Below are positions 1 to 13,377 of a stretch of DNA of 32,533 nucleotides, one piece after another. Positions within the stretch are counted from its first letter, which is position 1. Every line of letters starts with the position of its first letter. A program made the translations under genes and the position numbers. Location: contig JACPRN010000180.1 of NCBI GenBank assembly GCA_016189945.1, positions 1 to 32,533 on the forward strand, written 5' to 3'. The stretch is from Betaproteobacteria bacterium (GTDB taxonomy: Bacteria; Pseudomonadota; Gammaproteobacteria; Burkholderiales; SG8-39). The notes beneath the pieces are model-generated. The model saw nothing but the letters and a program-made list of their open reading frames with translations. It was not told where the DNA came from and ran no database searches.

Positions 1-4011
<4,011 letters not shown>

Positions 4012-4159
4012 GGTGTTACCTCGAAAATGAAAATTTCCGCCCGGGACCGACCAATCCGAACCCTGCGGGCGAACCGATGAGTTTACTCAGGAAACCCCGC
4101 TGCTTCAACCCGCAATCGCGATCCGCGGAGATTTTCCCGCTTGGACGCGGGCGTGAAGC

Positions 4160-5260
4160 TCAGTTCGCGCGCCCGCGGCGCGCTGCGTTCGTTGCCAGCG
4201 TAGCGCTCAAGACCGCGGCGGGCACGTCCCCGCAAATGCTCGCCGCGCCGAGGCGATCGAGAACGATGAAGCGGATGTTGCCGGCGAGCGCTTTCTTGTC
4301 CACGCCCATGAGCGCGGCAAACTGCTGCGCCGGTATACCCTCAACCGAGGTCGGAAGTCCCGCTCGGGCGATGATTCCGGCCACCCGCTGCGCATCGGCG
4401 GCCGGCAGTCGGCCAAGCCTGCGCGACAGCTCTGCAGCCAGGACCATGCCGGCAGCCACGGCCTCCCCGTGCAGCCACACGCCGTAGCCCATCGCATTTT
4501 CGATCGCGTGGCCGAAGGTGTGTCCGAAATTGAGCAGCGCGCGCTCGCCCGTTTCGCGCTCATCGGCCGCAACGACCTCGGCTTTGATTTGGCAGCAGCG
4601 AAACACCGCATGCGCGAGCGCCGCCGGCTCGCGCGCGAGCAGCCGTTCGAGATTGGCTTCCAGCCATTCGAACAGTCCCGCGTCGCGGATAAGCCCATGC
4701 TTGATCACTTCGGCCAATCCCGCGCGCAACTCGCGCCCAGGCAGGCTCGCGAGCGTATCGGTGTCGGCGAGCACGGCAAGCGGCTGGTAAAACGCGCCGA
4801 TCATGTTCTTGCCGCGGGGATGGTTGATCGCGGTCTTGCCGCCGACCGAGGCGTCGACCTGCGCAAGCAGCGTGGTCGGGACCTGGATAAAGGGGACCCC
4901 GCGCTGGAAGGTTGCCGCGGCAAAGCCGGCGATATCTCCGACCACACCGCCGCCAAGGGCAATGAGCGCCGTCTGGCGGTCGCAGCGGGCCTCGAGCAAG
5001 CGCTCGTAGATCGAGTTGAGCGTCTCCCAGTTCTTGTACGCCTCGCCGTCAGGCAGGGCGATCTGCAGGGACTGAATGCCCCGCTGCGACAGCCCGGCGG
5101 CAAAGCGCTCGAAATAGAGCGGGGCCACGGTCACGTTGGTCACCACCGCAACCCGGTTCGATCGCAGCAGCGGCGCGATCAGCCCGGCGTCATCCAGGAG
5201 GCCCGCGCCGATGTGAATCGGGTAGCTGCGCTCGCCCAGCTCTACGCGGAGAGTCTGCAT
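4160..5260 (-). CDS. aroB: 3-dehydroquinate synthase
   Basis: Second enzyme of the shikimate pathway: it converts DAHP to 3-dehydroquinate using NAD and a divalent metal, in the cytoplasm. The product is 366 residues, normal for the family. The nucleotide-binding stretch [11 protein letters not shown] lies near residue 105, [15 protein letters not shown] follows, and the metal ligands are visible in GLAEVIKHG and in [12 protein letters not shown]. The reading frame is open further upstream, but that part is a shadow of aroK. The ATG at 5260 begins MQTLRVELG, as in homologues, and overlaps the end of aroK by 19 bases, which implies translational coupling. The aroK-aroB pair downstream of the pil operon is a common betaproteobacterial arrangement. 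Confidence 0.97.
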   Translation of the reverse strand: MQTLRVELGERSYPIHIGAGLLDDAGLIAPLLRSNRVAVVTNVTVAPLYFERFAAGLSQRGIQSLQIALPDGEAYKNWETLNSIYERLLEARCDRQTALIALGGGVVGDIAGFAAATFQRGVPFIQVPTTLLAQVDASVGGKTAINHPRGKNMIGAFYQPLAVLADTDTLASLPGRELRAGLAEVIKHGLIRDAGLFEWLEANLERLLAREPAALAHAVFRCCQIKAEVVAADERETGERALLNFGHTFGHAIENAMGYGVWLHGEAVAAGMVLAAELSRRLGRLPAADAQRVAGIIARAGLPTSVEGIPAQQFAALMGVDKKALAGNIRFIVLDRLGAASICGDVPAAVLSATLATNAARRGRAN

Positions 5261-5775
5261 GCCGAACCGATCAGGCCGAGGAGCTGCGTAACCAGCGCGT
5301 TGACGCTCTGGCGCCCGGTGTCGAGGACGAGATCGGCAACCTCCCGATAAAGGGGATCGCGAAACGCGTACAGCTCCTCGATGCGCGCGCGCGGATCTCC
5401 GGTGCGCAGCAGCGGCCGGTGCTTGTCGTGGCGCGTGCGCTGCCACAGCTCTTTCGGCGGCGCATGCAGGTAGACCACGCAGCCGCGCGAGCGCAGGCGT
5501 TCGCGGTTGCGCGGGTCGAGAATGGCTCCGCCGCCGGTTGCCAGCACGACGTTCTCGAGCGCGCTGAGCTCCGCGAGCACTTCGGCTTCGCGTTTGCGGA
5601 AACCGGCCTCGCCTTCGAGGTCGAAAATCACCGCCACGCGCACCCCCGTGCGCGCCTCGATGACCTGGTCGGTATCGTGAAACGCCTTTCCGAACCGCTT
5701 CGCCAGGGTGCGGCCGATGGTGGTCTTGCCCGCGCCCATCATGCCGACAATGAAGAGGTTGCTCGTGTCTTTCAC
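5242..5775 (-). CDS. aroK: Shikimate kinase
   Basis: Phosphorylates shikimate to shikimate 3-phosphate with ATP, in the cytoplasm. The 177-residue product has the P-loop GMMGAGKTT at residues 11-19, the shikimate-binding DTD at 34-36, FRKRE at 59-63 with the substrate-binding Arg60, and TGGG at 80-83. The LID region RPLL is also present. The start is a GTG at 5775 giving [11 protein letters not shown]; no good Shine-Dalgarno sequence is visible, so the exact start is less sure than the gene. It overlaps aroB by 19 bases and sits 75 bases downstream of pilQ, with a terminator-like palindrome in the gap, so it may have its own promoter or depend on read-through. Confidence 0.96.
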   Translation of the reverse strand: MKDTSNLFIVGMMGAGKTTIGRTLAKRFGKAFHDTDQVIEARTGVRVAVIFDLEGEAGFRKREAEVLAELSALENVVLATGGGAILDPRNRERLRSRGCVVYLHAPPKELWQRTRHDKHRPLLRTGDPRARIEELYAFRDPLYREVADLVLDTGRQSVNALVTQLLGLIGSACRLSA

Positions 5776-5806
5776 CGCGCTATTGTAGCCGGGCGATGGA
5801 ATGAAA

Positions 5807-5828
5807 AGGCCGGCTCGCGAGCCGGCCT
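5807..5828 (-). terminator. Rho-independent terminator candidate after pilQ
   Basis: Bases 5808-5827 form a perfect 20-base palindrome (GGCCGGCTCG and its complement), extended one pair by the flanking A and T. Read on the minus strand it is followed by TTTTCATT, and it begins about 20 bases after the pilQ stop. It would separate the pil operon from aroK-aroB. A perfect palindrome leaves no unpaired loop, so the top pairs must open into a tetraloop, and the T tract is short. Confidence 0.6.
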
Positions 5829-5850
5829 CTCTGGCGCCGAAGTCCGGTCT

Positions 5851-7974
5851 CTAGCGCTGGCCAAGGCGCTCCAGCACCAGCCGCGGCGTGATGAACACCA
5901 GCAGTTCGGTTTTGTTGTCCTGGCGCGCCTGGTTTTTGAACAGGTTTCCGACCACCGGGAGGTCACCGAAGAACGGCACCTTGGTATTGGTGGTGCGGAC
6001 GTCCTGGGTGTAGATGCCGCCGATCACCACCGTGCCGCCGTTTTCGATCAGCACCTCGGTCTTGACGTGCTTGGTGTCGATCGCAAAACCCTGGGTGGTC
6101 ACCTGTCCGACCGCGTCCTTGTTGATATCCAGGCTCATGATGATGTTGCCGTCAGGGGTAATCTGCGGCTTGACCTTGAGCGAGAGGTTCGCCTTGCGGA
6201 AAACGATCGAGGTCGCCCCCGAAGAGGTTGCCTGCTGGTAGGGAAGCTCGGTCCCCTGCTCGATCACCGCTTCGACGTTGTCGGCGGTCATCACGCGCGG
6301 GCTGGAGATGATCTTGCCTTTGCCGTCGGCCTCCAGCGCCGAGAGCTCCAGGTTGATGAACTTGGTCAGGTTGCGGTTGAACAGGCTGATGGCAAGGCTG
6401 CCCGGGGTGAAACCGCCGATGCCGCCCGCGGGCAGGTTGACGATCTGCGTGTCGGGGATGAAGCTCCCGCCGGTGACCACCGCCTGGGTGGTTTGCTCGC
6501 CAATGCCCAGATAGTTGCCGGTAAAGCCGAAGCGTTGATTGCTTCCGAATACGCCGGTCCGGGTGCCCGGCAGCCCGTCTGTGGTTCGCGTGGCTCCGAG
6601 ATCGAGATAGCCGAGCTTTGCGCCGAGGTTCTTGCTGAAGGTGTCGTTGGCCTCGACGATTCGCGCCTCGATCAGCACTTGGCGCACAGGCACGTCGACG
6701 CGCGCGACCAGCTTGCGGATTTCGTCGAGCTTGCTGGAGACGTCCTGGATGAAAAGCTGGTTGGTGCGCGGGTCCCAGACCGCGCTGCCGCGCTTGGAGA
6801 GGATCCGCTGTTTGTCGTCGGTGAGGATCTTGGAGAAGGCGTCGGCCTTGGCGTAGTTAAGCTGGAAGCTCTCGGTGCGAACCGGCTCGAGCTCGGTGAT
6901 CTGCTGTTGCGACTCGAGCGCAAGCTTTTCCTTGGTGGCGAGCTCGTCGCGCGGCGCGATCCAGATCACGTTGCCGCTCTTGCGCATGTCCAGACCGCGG
7001 GTCTGCAGGATGATGTCAAGGGCCTGATCCCAGGGGACGTCCTTCAGGCGCAGCGTCAGGCTGCCCTGCACGGTGTCGCTGGTGATGATGTTCAGATCGG
7101 TGAAATCGGCGATGACGTTCAGGACGCTTCTGACCTCGACATTCTGGAAGTTGAGCGAGAGCTTCTCGCCCTGGTAACCGGCGCGCGCACCTTGGACCAG
7201 TTTGTTCGGATCGAAGGGCACGGCCTTGACCTCGACCACGAACTGGGTTTCGGTCTGGTAGGCGTTATGCTCCCACAATCCCTTGGGCTCGATCACCATG
7301 CGCACGTTTTCGCCCTGCGGGAACGTGCTGATGGTCTGCACCGGGGTGGCGAAATCGATCACGTCCAGGCGCCTGCGCAGGCCCTCGGGCATGCTCGCCT
7401 TCAAAAAGTCGACGATGATCGACTGGCCCTGCTGGCGAATATCGATGCCCGTGGAGGCGTCGGAGAGGTCGACCACGATCCGGCCCTCGCCGCCGCGGCC
7501 GCGGCGGAAGGTGATGTCCTTTACCGCGTGTTTGGCGTCGGCGCGCCCCTCGGCGAAGCGCGAGGCGGCCGCCGCCGGCGGGGCCGCTGCCACCATGGTG
7601 ATCAGCAGGTTCCTGCCGTCAAGCTTGGTTTCATATTGCATCATGTTGCGCAGATTGAGCACCAGGCGCGCGCGGTCGCCGACTTCGATCAGATTCATCG
7701 AGCGCAGCTCGCCTTCGCCGATGTCCTGGCGGTTGCGACCCAGCGCATTGGCGGTCTTGGGAAAATCGAAAGCGATGCGCGCCGGCGTCGCAATGGTGAA
7801 GCTCGCCGGCACCGCGGCGAGCGGGCTTTTCAGTCCGACGCGCACCAGCACCTGTCCGCCTTGCTGGGTGACGTTGAAAGATTCGATCGCGTTCTGGGCG
7901 AGCACCGCTTGTGCCGCGATCAAGCCAAGGATCAACAATGCCAGCCGCCGGGCGCTACGCATGATTGTGCTCAT
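5851..7974 (-). CDS. pilQ: Type IV pilus outer-membrane secretin PilQ
   Basis: Forms the outer-membrane channel through which the type IV pilus is extruded. The 707-residue product starts with a Sec signal peptide (hydrophobic stretch about 10-26, cleavage near AVLAQ). Two AMIN domains follow, near 30-105 and 150-235, which bind peptidoglycan. Next come the short secretin N0/STN domain near 295-350, an N1 domain, and the C-terminal secretin domain, with signatures such as VPFFGDLPVVGNLF and ELLVFITPR near the end. The reading frame is open far upstream, but I chose the ATG at 7974 because it overlaps the pilP stop in an ATGA and gives the signal peptide. It is the last gene of pilMNOPQ. Confidence 0.97.
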   Translation of the reverse strand: MSTIMRSARRLALLILGLIAAQAVLAQNAIESFNVTQQGGQVLVRVGLKSPLAAVPASFTIATPARIAFDFPKTANALGRNRQDIGEGELRSMNLIEVGDRARLVLNLRNMMQYETKLDGRNLLITMVAAAPPAAAASRFAEGRADAKHAVKDITFRRGRGGEGRIVVDLSDASTGIDIRQQGQSIIVDFLKASMPEGLRRRLDVIDFATPVQTISTFPQGENVRMVIEPKGLWEHNAYQTETQFVVEVKAVPFDPNKLVQGARAGYQGEKLSLNFQNVEVRSVLNVIADFTDLNIITSDTVQGSLTLRLKDVPWDQALDIILQTRGLDMRKSGNVIWIAPRDELATKEKLALESQQQITELEPVRTESFQLNYAKADAFSKILTDDKQRILSKRGSAVWDPRTNQLFIQDVSSKLDEIRKLVARVDVPVRQVLIEARIVEANDTFSKNLGAKLGYLDLGATRTTDGLPGTRTGVFGSNQRFGFTGNYLGIGEQTTQAVVTGGSFIPDTQIVNLPAGGIGGFTPGSLAISLFNRNLTKFINLELSALEADGKGKIISSPRVMTADNVEAVIEQGTELPYQQATSSGATSIVFRKANLSLKVKPQITPDGNIIMSLDINKDAVGQVTTQGFAIDTKHVKTEVLIENGGTVVIGGIYTQDVRTTNTKVPFFGDLPVVGNLFKNQARQDNKTELLVFITPRLVLERLGQR

Positions 7975-8498
7975 TTTCCAGCCTCCGTTTCCTGCAGCTG
8001 CATGGTGCTGGCGCGCTCGGTCCAGTCCCCCCCCGGATCCTGGATCAGTTCGCGCAACTGAATCTGGTTTTCGGTGATTCCGGTAATCAGCCCGAAGTTC
8101 TGGCCCATGTAGTTGCCGGCCCTGACCCGGTACAGGTTCACATCGGCCCTCACCAGGGCAAAGGTCTGCTTGCTGCGCTGCAGCACGCCGACCATTTTCA
8201 GCGATTCCAACGGGTAAGCCTCCAGCGGCTCCTTGGGCCGATTCAGATCGGGCGACAATCCGCGCCCCGGCCCCCCGGTGGTCTTGGTGACCAACTCGAT
8301 CTTTGCCGGACCAAAGGGGTCCTGCAGCTCGCCGGCCTGGTAGGGCACCGGCTCGTAGGGCTTGACCACGGGCAGCGGATCGACCCTGCCACGCATGTCC
8401 TTGGTCAGGGTTCTCAGCTCCTCCTTGAGATCCTGGTGCTGATCGCCGCCGCAGGCGGCAAGCGCGAACCCCATCGCGATGACGATCGCGCGTCTCAT
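7971..8498 (-). CDS. pilP: Type IV pilus inner-membrane lipoprotein PilP
   Basis: Lipoprotein linking the PilN/PilO inner-membrane complex to the PilQ secretin in the periplasm. The 175-residue product has a short signal peptide ending in a lipobox LAAC with the lipidated Cys at residue 16. A proline-rich linker follows, then a compact beta domain (about 85-160) containing PLESLKMVGV, typical of PilP. Its start overlaps the pilO stop by 4 bases and its stop overlaps the pilQ start by 4, so the operon is tightly coupled. Confidence 0.96.
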   Translation of the reverse strand: MRRAIVIAMGFALAACGGDQHQDLKEELRTLTKDMRGRVDPLPVVKPYEPVPYQAGELQDPFGPAKIELVTKTTGGPGRGLSPDLNRPKEPLEAYPLESLKMVGVLQRSKQTFALVRADVNLYRVRAGNYMGQNFGLITGITENQIQLRELIQDPGGDWTERASTMQLQETEAGK

Positions 8499-9142
8499 TT
8501 CTTTGCCGCCTTGGCACCAGCGGCCTTCTGCGCAGCCTTGCGCTGGGTCGCGACTTCTTCTTCATCGAGGTAGCGGAAGGTCTTCGCGGTGGCGTCCATC
8601 GCGATCGTGCCGTCTTTGGCCGCAGCCAATGCGATGTCGTTCAAGGTAACGATGCGCGAGAGCTGTCCAATGTCGCTCGCGAACTGGCCGATGTCGTGAT
8701 AGCCGCCGTTGATCTTGAGCGTGATGGGCAACTCGGCGTAAAACTCGCGCAGCAGCTCTTGCGGCGCGGGCTTGAACAGATTGAACTGCAGCCCGCGGCC
8801 CAGGCCCGCCTGGTTGATGTCAACGAGCAGCGCGTCCATCTGCGAGCGGTTCGGCAACTGCTTCAAAAGCGCCCCGAAGGAACTGTCGATCTCGCGAAGC
8901 TGTTGCCGGTACAGGTCGAGATTGACCGCCTGCTGTTTCTTCGCCTTGTACTCGTCCTTGAGCTTGACTTCCTGGCTGCGGCCGGCATCGAGCGCCTCGA
9001 GCTGTCCGGACCAGTCGGCAAAATATCCTCCGATGAGGATGACCACCAGCACCAGCACTAGCAGCATGGCCTTGGGCAGAGGCGGCCAGACTCCCGGGTC
9101 CTTGGGGTTGAGGTTCTTGAACTGATCGAGCAACTGTTTCAT
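8495..9142 (-). CDS. pilO: Type IV pilus inner-membrane protein PilO
   Basis: Bitopic inner-membrane protein that forms a heterodimer with PilN in the pilus alignment complex. The 215-residue product has one membrane segment near residues 25-42, then a coiled-coil stretch (about 50-95), then a ferredoxin-like periplasmic domain containing the motif for ring positioning (FNLFKP, ELPITLKINGGYHD). The C-terminal tail is rich in Ala and Lys and looks disordered. It starts 6 bases after the pilN stop and overlaps pilP by 4 bases. Confidence 0.95.
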   Translation of the reverse strand: MKQLLDQFKNLNPKDPGVWPPLPKAMLLVLVLVVILIGGYFADWSGQLEALDAGRSQEVKLKDEYKAKKQQAVNLDLYRQQLREIDSSFGALLKQLPNRSQMDALLVDINQAGLGRGLQFNLFKPAPQELLREFYAELPITLKINGGYHDIGQFASDIGQLSRIVTLNDIALAAAKDGTIAMDATAKTFRYLDEEEVATQRKAAQKAAGAKAAKK

Positions 9143-9148
9143 GCCGCG

Positions 9149-9760
9149 CTAGCCCCTTTTCGCCGCTGCTCCGGCCTTGGCAGGACCGGCCTTGCCCGCG
9201 TCTTTTGCTTCCTCGGGCTTCTGCTGCTTCAGGCTCACATTCATGATGAATTCGGACACCCGTTTATTGCTCACCACAGTCGCTTTGATCTCCACCAGAT
9301 CCGGATTCTCCAGATAAGGCGAGGAGGCGATATTGCGCATCAGCGTCGACACGCGCGCGTTGGACTGCGCATAGCCCGTGACGTTGACCTTCTGCCCGAC
9401 CTGCTTGATCGACTTGAGATAGACCCCGTCGGGCACTTGGCGCACCAGTTGATCGAGCAGGTACACCGCCTGGGCCCGGTCCGACTGCAGTCGCTCGATC
9501 ACTTGTTTGCGCGCGAGCAACGCAGCGATCTCGTCCTTCAGCTTCTTGATCTCGGCGATTTCGGTGTCGAGGCGGGAGTTTTCCTTCTTCAGGAAGTCGT
9601 TGCGGTCGTCCTGGAACGCGATCTGGGTGGCGAGCAGGCCGTGCACGAGAACGACGATGCCAATGCTGAGGGCCGCCACCATGCCCGCCAGAACGGCGAG
9701 GTGCTTGCGCTGCGCTGCGCGGCGCGCTTCGCGCCAGGGAAGCAGGTTGATGCGGATCAC
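9149..9760 (-). CDS. pilN: Type IV pilus inner-membrane protein PilN
   Basis: Inner-membrane assembly protein that docks onto cytoplasmic PilM through its N-terminal peptide. The 203-residue product carries the conserved motif INLLPWRE at residues 4-11, the PilM-binding tail. One membrane segment follows near 22-46, then a coiled coil (about 50-95), then a periplasmic alpha/beta domain with GVYLKSIKQVG. The C-terminus is Ala/Lys/Gly-rich. The start is a GTG at 9760 that overlaps the pilM stop as GTGA, which fixes it well. Confidence 0.95.
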   Translation of the reverse strand: MIRINLLPWREARRAAQRKHLAVLAGMVAALSIGIVVLVHGLLATQIAFQDDRNDFLKKENSRLDTEIAEIKKLKDEIAALLARKQVIERLQSDRAQAVYLLDQLVRQVPDGVYLKSIKQVGQKVNVTGYAQSNARVSTLMRNIASSPYLENPDLVEIKATVVSNKRVSEFIMNVSLKQQKPEEAKDAGKAGPAKAGAAAKRG

Positions 9761-10842
9761 GGGTCGAACCTTCGCATCGCCAGGCCGCAGGCGATCATCA
9801 GCGACGGCGCGTCGGCGGCCAGTTTCTTCATTTGCACGCGGGGCGAGATCGCCATGTCCGCGAACGGATTGGCAACCAGCGTATTGATCTGGGTTTGCCG
9901 GGACACCACCTCATCGAGTCCGGGGAGGACCGCAGAGCCTCCGGTCAACAGGATGTGGTCGACGGTGTTGTATTGGGTCGAGGTGAAGAAAAACTGCAGC
10001 GCCCGCTGAATCTCCATGGCGGCGTTCTCCATGAACGGCTTCAGCACCTCCGGCTCGTAATTCTCGGGCAAGCCCCCTGAGCGCTTGGCGTTCTCCGCTT
10101 CCTCCTGGCTCATCCCGTACTGGCGCATGATGTCCTGGGTCAGCTGACCGCCGCCAAACGCCTGCTCGCGCGTGTAGACCGCCTGGTCGTTGCGGAGCAC
10201 CGTGATGTTCATCACGTTGGCGCCGATATCGACCAGGGCGATGTTCTGGTCCCGGCCTTCGTTGGGAAACTGCTTGCTGATCATCTTGAAGGAAGTCTGC
10301 ACCGCGTAGGATTCGACGTCCATGACGATCGCCTTCAGCCCTGCGGCCTCGGCCACCGCAACCCGGTCTTCGACCTTTTCCTTGCGCGAGGCGGCGATCA
10401 GGACTTCCACCTCTTCGGCCCCCGAGGGTGCCGGGCCGATCACCTGAAAGTCGAGATTCACCTCCTCCAGCGCAAACGGGATGTACTGATTGGCCTCGGT
10501 CTCGACCTGGAGCTCGAGTTCCTCCTCGCTCAGGCCGGCGGGCACGGTGATCTTCTTGGTGATCACCGCCGCCGTGGGCAGCGCCATGGCGACGTTCTTG
10601 GTGCGGCTGCGGGCGGCCTTTTTCGACCAGGCGCGCCGCACCGCCTCGACCACGGCATCGAGATTGGTAATATTGCCGTCGACCACCGCATCCTTGGGCA
10701 GGAGCTCGATGGTGTAGTACTCCAGCCGCTTCCCGCCTTTGCCCAGCGACTCGACCTCGACGATCTTGACCGAGGAGGAGCTGATGTCCAGGCCGAAAAG
10801 CGGCGGCGTCTTGGGCTTGAAGATGTCGAGATTCAGCTCCAA
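9757..10842 (-). CDS. pilM: Type IV pilus cytoplasmic actin-like protein PilM
   Basis: Actin-like ATP-binding protein that binds the PilN N-terminus and links the pilus motor to the inner-membrane ring. The 361-residue product has the phosphate-1 motif GLDISSSSVKIVE near 17-29, the phosphate-2-like ALVDIGANVMNITV near 200, and the adenosine-type LLTGGSAVLPGL near 295. The best start is a TTG at 10842, since no ATG or GTG lies at the family's usual N-terminus; AAAGAG lies about 10-15 bases upstream. It is the first gene of the pil operon and is divergent from the penicillin-binding protein gene, which is the usual arrangement. Confidence 0.95.
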   Translation of the reverse strand: MELNLDIFKPKTPPLFGLDISSSSVKIVEVESLGKGGKRLEYYTIELLPKDAVVDGNITNLDAVVEAVRRAWSKKAARSRTKNVAMALPTAAVITKKITVPAGLSEEELELQVETEANQYIPFALEEVNLDFQVIGPAPSGAEEVEVLIAASRKEKVEDRVAVAEAAGLKAIVMDVESYAVQTSFKMISKQFPNEGRDQNIALVDIGANVMNITVLRNDQAVYTREQAFGGGQLTQDIMRQYGMSQEEAENAKRSGGLPENYEPEVLKPFMENAAMEIQRALQFFFTSTQYNTVDHILLTGGSAVLPGLDEVVSRQTQINTLVANPFADMAISPRVQMKKLAADAPSLMIACGLAMRRFDP

Positions 10843-10882
10843 AATGGGTTTCTCTTTGTGCTATGCCCTGTTAGGCGCGAAA

Positions 10883-10912
10883 AGTATAATCCACGTTAAA
10901 TCCTAGCAACAA
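10883..10912 (-). promoter_or_regulatory. Sigma-70 promoter candidate for pilMNOPQ
   Basis: On the minus strand, TTGTTG (10907-10912) is followed after 18 bases by TATACT (10883-10888). It lies 41 bases before the pilM start in AT-rich intergenic DNA. Match by eye only; no transcription start is known. Confidence 0.5.
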
Positions 10913-10984
10913 GCCCCCATACTGTAAAGCAAATTTTTACTCAGTATTTTACGTTTGCCGTGGCCCGGCGAAACCTGCCGCGCC

Positions 10985-10990
10985 TATAAT
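10985..10990 (+). promoter_or_regulatory. Minus-10 box candidate for the PBP1a gene
   Basis: A perfect TATAAT lies 27 bases before the ATG at 11018. No convincing -35 box stands 16-18 bases upstream (nearest are TTGCCG at 10955-10960, too far, and TGGCCC at 10961-10966), so only the -10 element is claimed. Confidence 0.4.
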
Positions 10991-11017
10991 TGTCCTTCGG
11001 AAAGGAACCCCCCCTGC

Positions 11018-13318
11018 ATGTGGTTACGTTGGCTCGCGTTTCCCCTGGCTCTGCTCTGCGGAGTGGCCGTGCTGGGCGCTGCAGTAGGCGCATTCGTTCT
11101 GCTGCTCGCGTTGCCCAATCTGCCCTCCATCGAGGCCCTTACTGACTACCAGCCGAAGATCCCGCTTCGGGTCTACACCGCCGACGGCGTCCTGATCGGT
11201 GAATTCGGGGAGGAACGCCGCTCGGTGGTGAGGATCGAAGAGGTCCCGGCGATCATGAAGAAGGCCATCCTCGCAGCCGAGGACGAGCGCTTCTATCAGC
11301 ACACCGGGGTCGATTATTTGGGCGTGCTGCGGGCAGCGTACTCCAATCTCGCCAGCGGCGGCAAGCGCCAGGGGGCCTCTACCATCACCATGCAGGTGGC
11401 GCGAAATTTCTTCCTGTCCTCGGAAAAGACGCTGACGCGCAAGCTCTACGAGGCGCTGCTCGCCTTCAAGATCGAAGCGAGCCTTGCCAAGGACCAGATC
11501 CTGGAGATCTATATCAACCAGATCTACCTCGGGCAGCGGGCATACGGCTTTGCCGCCGCAGCGCAAACCTACTTCGGCAAGACCCTGGCCCAGCTCAACG
11601 CCGCCGAAGCGGCGATGCTCGCAGGGCTCCCCAAAGCCCCTTCCTCGTTCAACCCGGTGGTCAACCCCGGCAGGGCCAAGCAGCGCCAGCTCTACGTCCT
11701 GCGCCGCATGGGGGAGCTGGGCTATCTGAGCGAGGAGCAGCTCGCCGAGGCGCACAAGGCGCCTCTCGCCGTCAAGCGCGACATCGACGACTTCAAGGTC
11801 CACGCCGAGTACGTTGCCGAAATGGTGCGGCAGATGCTCCACGAGCGCTATCCCGAGGCCGTCTACAGCCGGGGATTTCGTGTCTACACCACCGTCGTCA
11901 AGGCCGACCAGGAGGCTGCCTACGCCGCGGTGCGCCGCGGGCTGCTCGATTATGACCGGCGCCACGGCTACCGGGGCCCCGAAGGTTACGTAGACGCTAA
12001 CGAACTGGGCGAAGGCGAGGATGCCTACGAGGAGGCGCTCGCGGACCACGCCGACAGCGACGATCTGCTCGCGGCGCTGGTGCTCGCGGCGAGCCCTGCG
12101 GAAGTTCGCGCCTGGCGCCGCGGGGGCGAAGTGGTCAGCATTTCCGGGGAAGGGCTGAAATTCGCCGCGCGCGCCCTTGGTGACAAGGCGCTGCCGAACA
12201 AGCGCATCCGCCGCGGGGCGGTGATCCGCATCGCCCGCGACGATCGCGGCCGCTGGCAGATACAGCAGTTGCCCGAGGTCGAAGGGGCCTTCGTTTCCCT
12301 GCATCCGCAGGACGGCGCGGTGCGCGCGCTGGTGGGCGGATTCGATTTCCAGCGCAACAAGTACAACCATGTGACCCAGGCCTGGCGCCAACCGGGCTCG
12401 TCATTCAAGCCCTTCATCTACTCGGCTTCGCTGGAGAAGGGCTTCACACCGGCGACCGTGATCAACGACGCGCCCGTCGTGGTGGACGCGGCGCTCACCG
12501 GAGGACAGGTCTGGGAGCCCAAGAACTACGACGGCAAGTATGAGGGGCCGATGCGCATGCGCACTGCGCTGGCCAAGTCGAAGAACATGGTCTCGATCCG
12601 CATCCTGCAGGCGATCGGCACTCAGTATGCGCAGGACTACGTCACCCGCTTCGGCTTCGACGCCGACAAGCACCCGCCGTATCTCACCTTGGCCCTGGGC
12701 GCCGGTTCGGTGACGCCCTGGCAGATGGCGCGCGCCTATTCGGTGTTTGCCACCGGCGGCTACCGCGTCGAGCCTTACCTCATAAGCAAGATCGTCGATG
12801 ACCGCGGCAATGTGCTCGCGCAGGCCCAGGTGCGCCAGGCTGGCGACGAGTCGCTGCGCGTCATCGATCCGCGCAACGCGTTCGTCATGGACAGCATGCT
12901 CCACGATGTCGTGCGCCACGGCACGGCGGCGCGCGCCATGTCGCTTGGCCGCCACGACCTCGCCGGCAAAACCGGCACCACCAACGACTTCGTCGATGCC
13001 TGGTTCGCCGGCTACCATCCGATGCTGGCCGGCGTCGCCTGGGTCGGATTCGACCAGCCGCGCAGGCTCGGCGGGGGCGAAACGGGATCGGCCGCGGCGC
13101 TGCCGATCTGGATCAACTACATGGCCCGGGTGCTCCCCGGGGTGCCCGAGATCTTCATGACCCTGCCCGAGGGCATCGTCCGGGCCACGGTAGGGGATTC
13201 GGGACTCCAGTCGCCCGAGGGCCGGGCGGAATTCTTCTACCGGGAGAACCTGCCGCCCGAGCAGGGTGCCGTCAGCACCCTGCGCTCGCCCGAGGAAATC
13301 AAGAACCAGCTCTACTGA
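11018..13318 (+). CDS. mrcA: Class A penicillin-binding protein 1a (peptidoglycan glycosyltransferase/transpeptidase)
   Basis: Bifunctional cell-wall synthase anchored in the inner membrane. It polymerises lipid II and cross-links the stem peptides in the periplasm. I chose the ATG at 11018 (766 residues) because GGAAAGGAA lies about 12 bases upstream and MWLRWLAF leads straight into the membrane anchor (about 5-33). The GT51 domain shows the catalytic Glu88 in AAEDERFY and QGASTITMQ. The transpeptidase domain shows SxxK at Ser461-Lys464, SKN at 521-523 and KTG at 651-653. An OB-like insert lies between the two. It is somewhat shorter than enterobacterial PBP1a. It is divergent from pilM, a common neighbour, and convergent with cyaY. 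The gene is often called ponA. Confidence 0.97.
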   Translation: MWLRWLAFPLALLCGVAVLGAAVGAFVLLLALPNLPSIEALTDYQPKIPLRVYTADGVLIGEFGEERRSVVRIEEVPAIMKKAILAAEDERFYQHTGVDYLGVLRAAYSNLASGGKRQGASTITMQVARNFFLSSEKTLTRKLYEALLAFKIEASLAKDQILEIYINQIYLGQRAYGFAAAAQTYFGKTLAQLNAAEAAMLAGLPKAPSSFNPVVNPGRAKQRQLYVLRRMGELGYLSEEQLAEAHKAPLAVKRDIDDFKVHAEYVAEMVRQMLHERYPEAVYSRGFRVYTTVVKADQEAAYAAVRRGLLDYDRRHGYRGPEGYVDANELGEGEDAYEEALADHADSDDLLAALVLAASPAEVRAWRRGGEVVSISGEGLKFAARALGDKALPNKRIRRGAVIRIARDDRGRWQIQQLPEVEGAFVSLHPQDGAVRALVGGFDFQRNKYNHVTQAWRQPGSSFKPFIYSASLEKGFTPATVINDAPVVVDAALTGGQVWEPKNYDGKYEGPMRMRTALAKSKNMVSIRILQAIGTQYAQDYVTRFGFDADKHPPYLTLALGAGSVTPWQMARAYSVFATGGYRVEPYLISKIVDDRGNVLAQAQVRQAGDESLRVIDPRNAFVMDSMLHDVVRHGTAARAMSLGRHDLAGKTGTTNDFVDAWFAGYHPMLAGVAWVGFDQPRRLGGGETGSAAALPIWINYMARVLPGVPEIFMTLPEGIVRATVGDSGLQSPEGRAEFFYRENLPPEQGAVSTLRSPEEIKNQLY

Positions 13319-13377
13319 GCGCTCGCGGGAAGGTCTCGGCGCAGGCGCGGGCCGATGCCCCAGGAGGGCAGATGCGC

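Noticed and set aside
4129-4150. CCCGC/GCGGG hairpin between aroB and gltB as a terminator
   Set aside because: The stem is only 5 bp and is followed by AAAA, not T, on the minus strand, so it does not look like a terminator of aroB.
5261-5446. In-frame upstream extension of aroB
   Set aside because: This part overlaps aroK in another frame and lacks family features; the ATG at 5260 gives the normal AroB N-terminus.
5419-8061. An 880-codon open frame on the plus strand
   Set aside because: It is antisense to aroK and pilQ and has shadow-frame composition.
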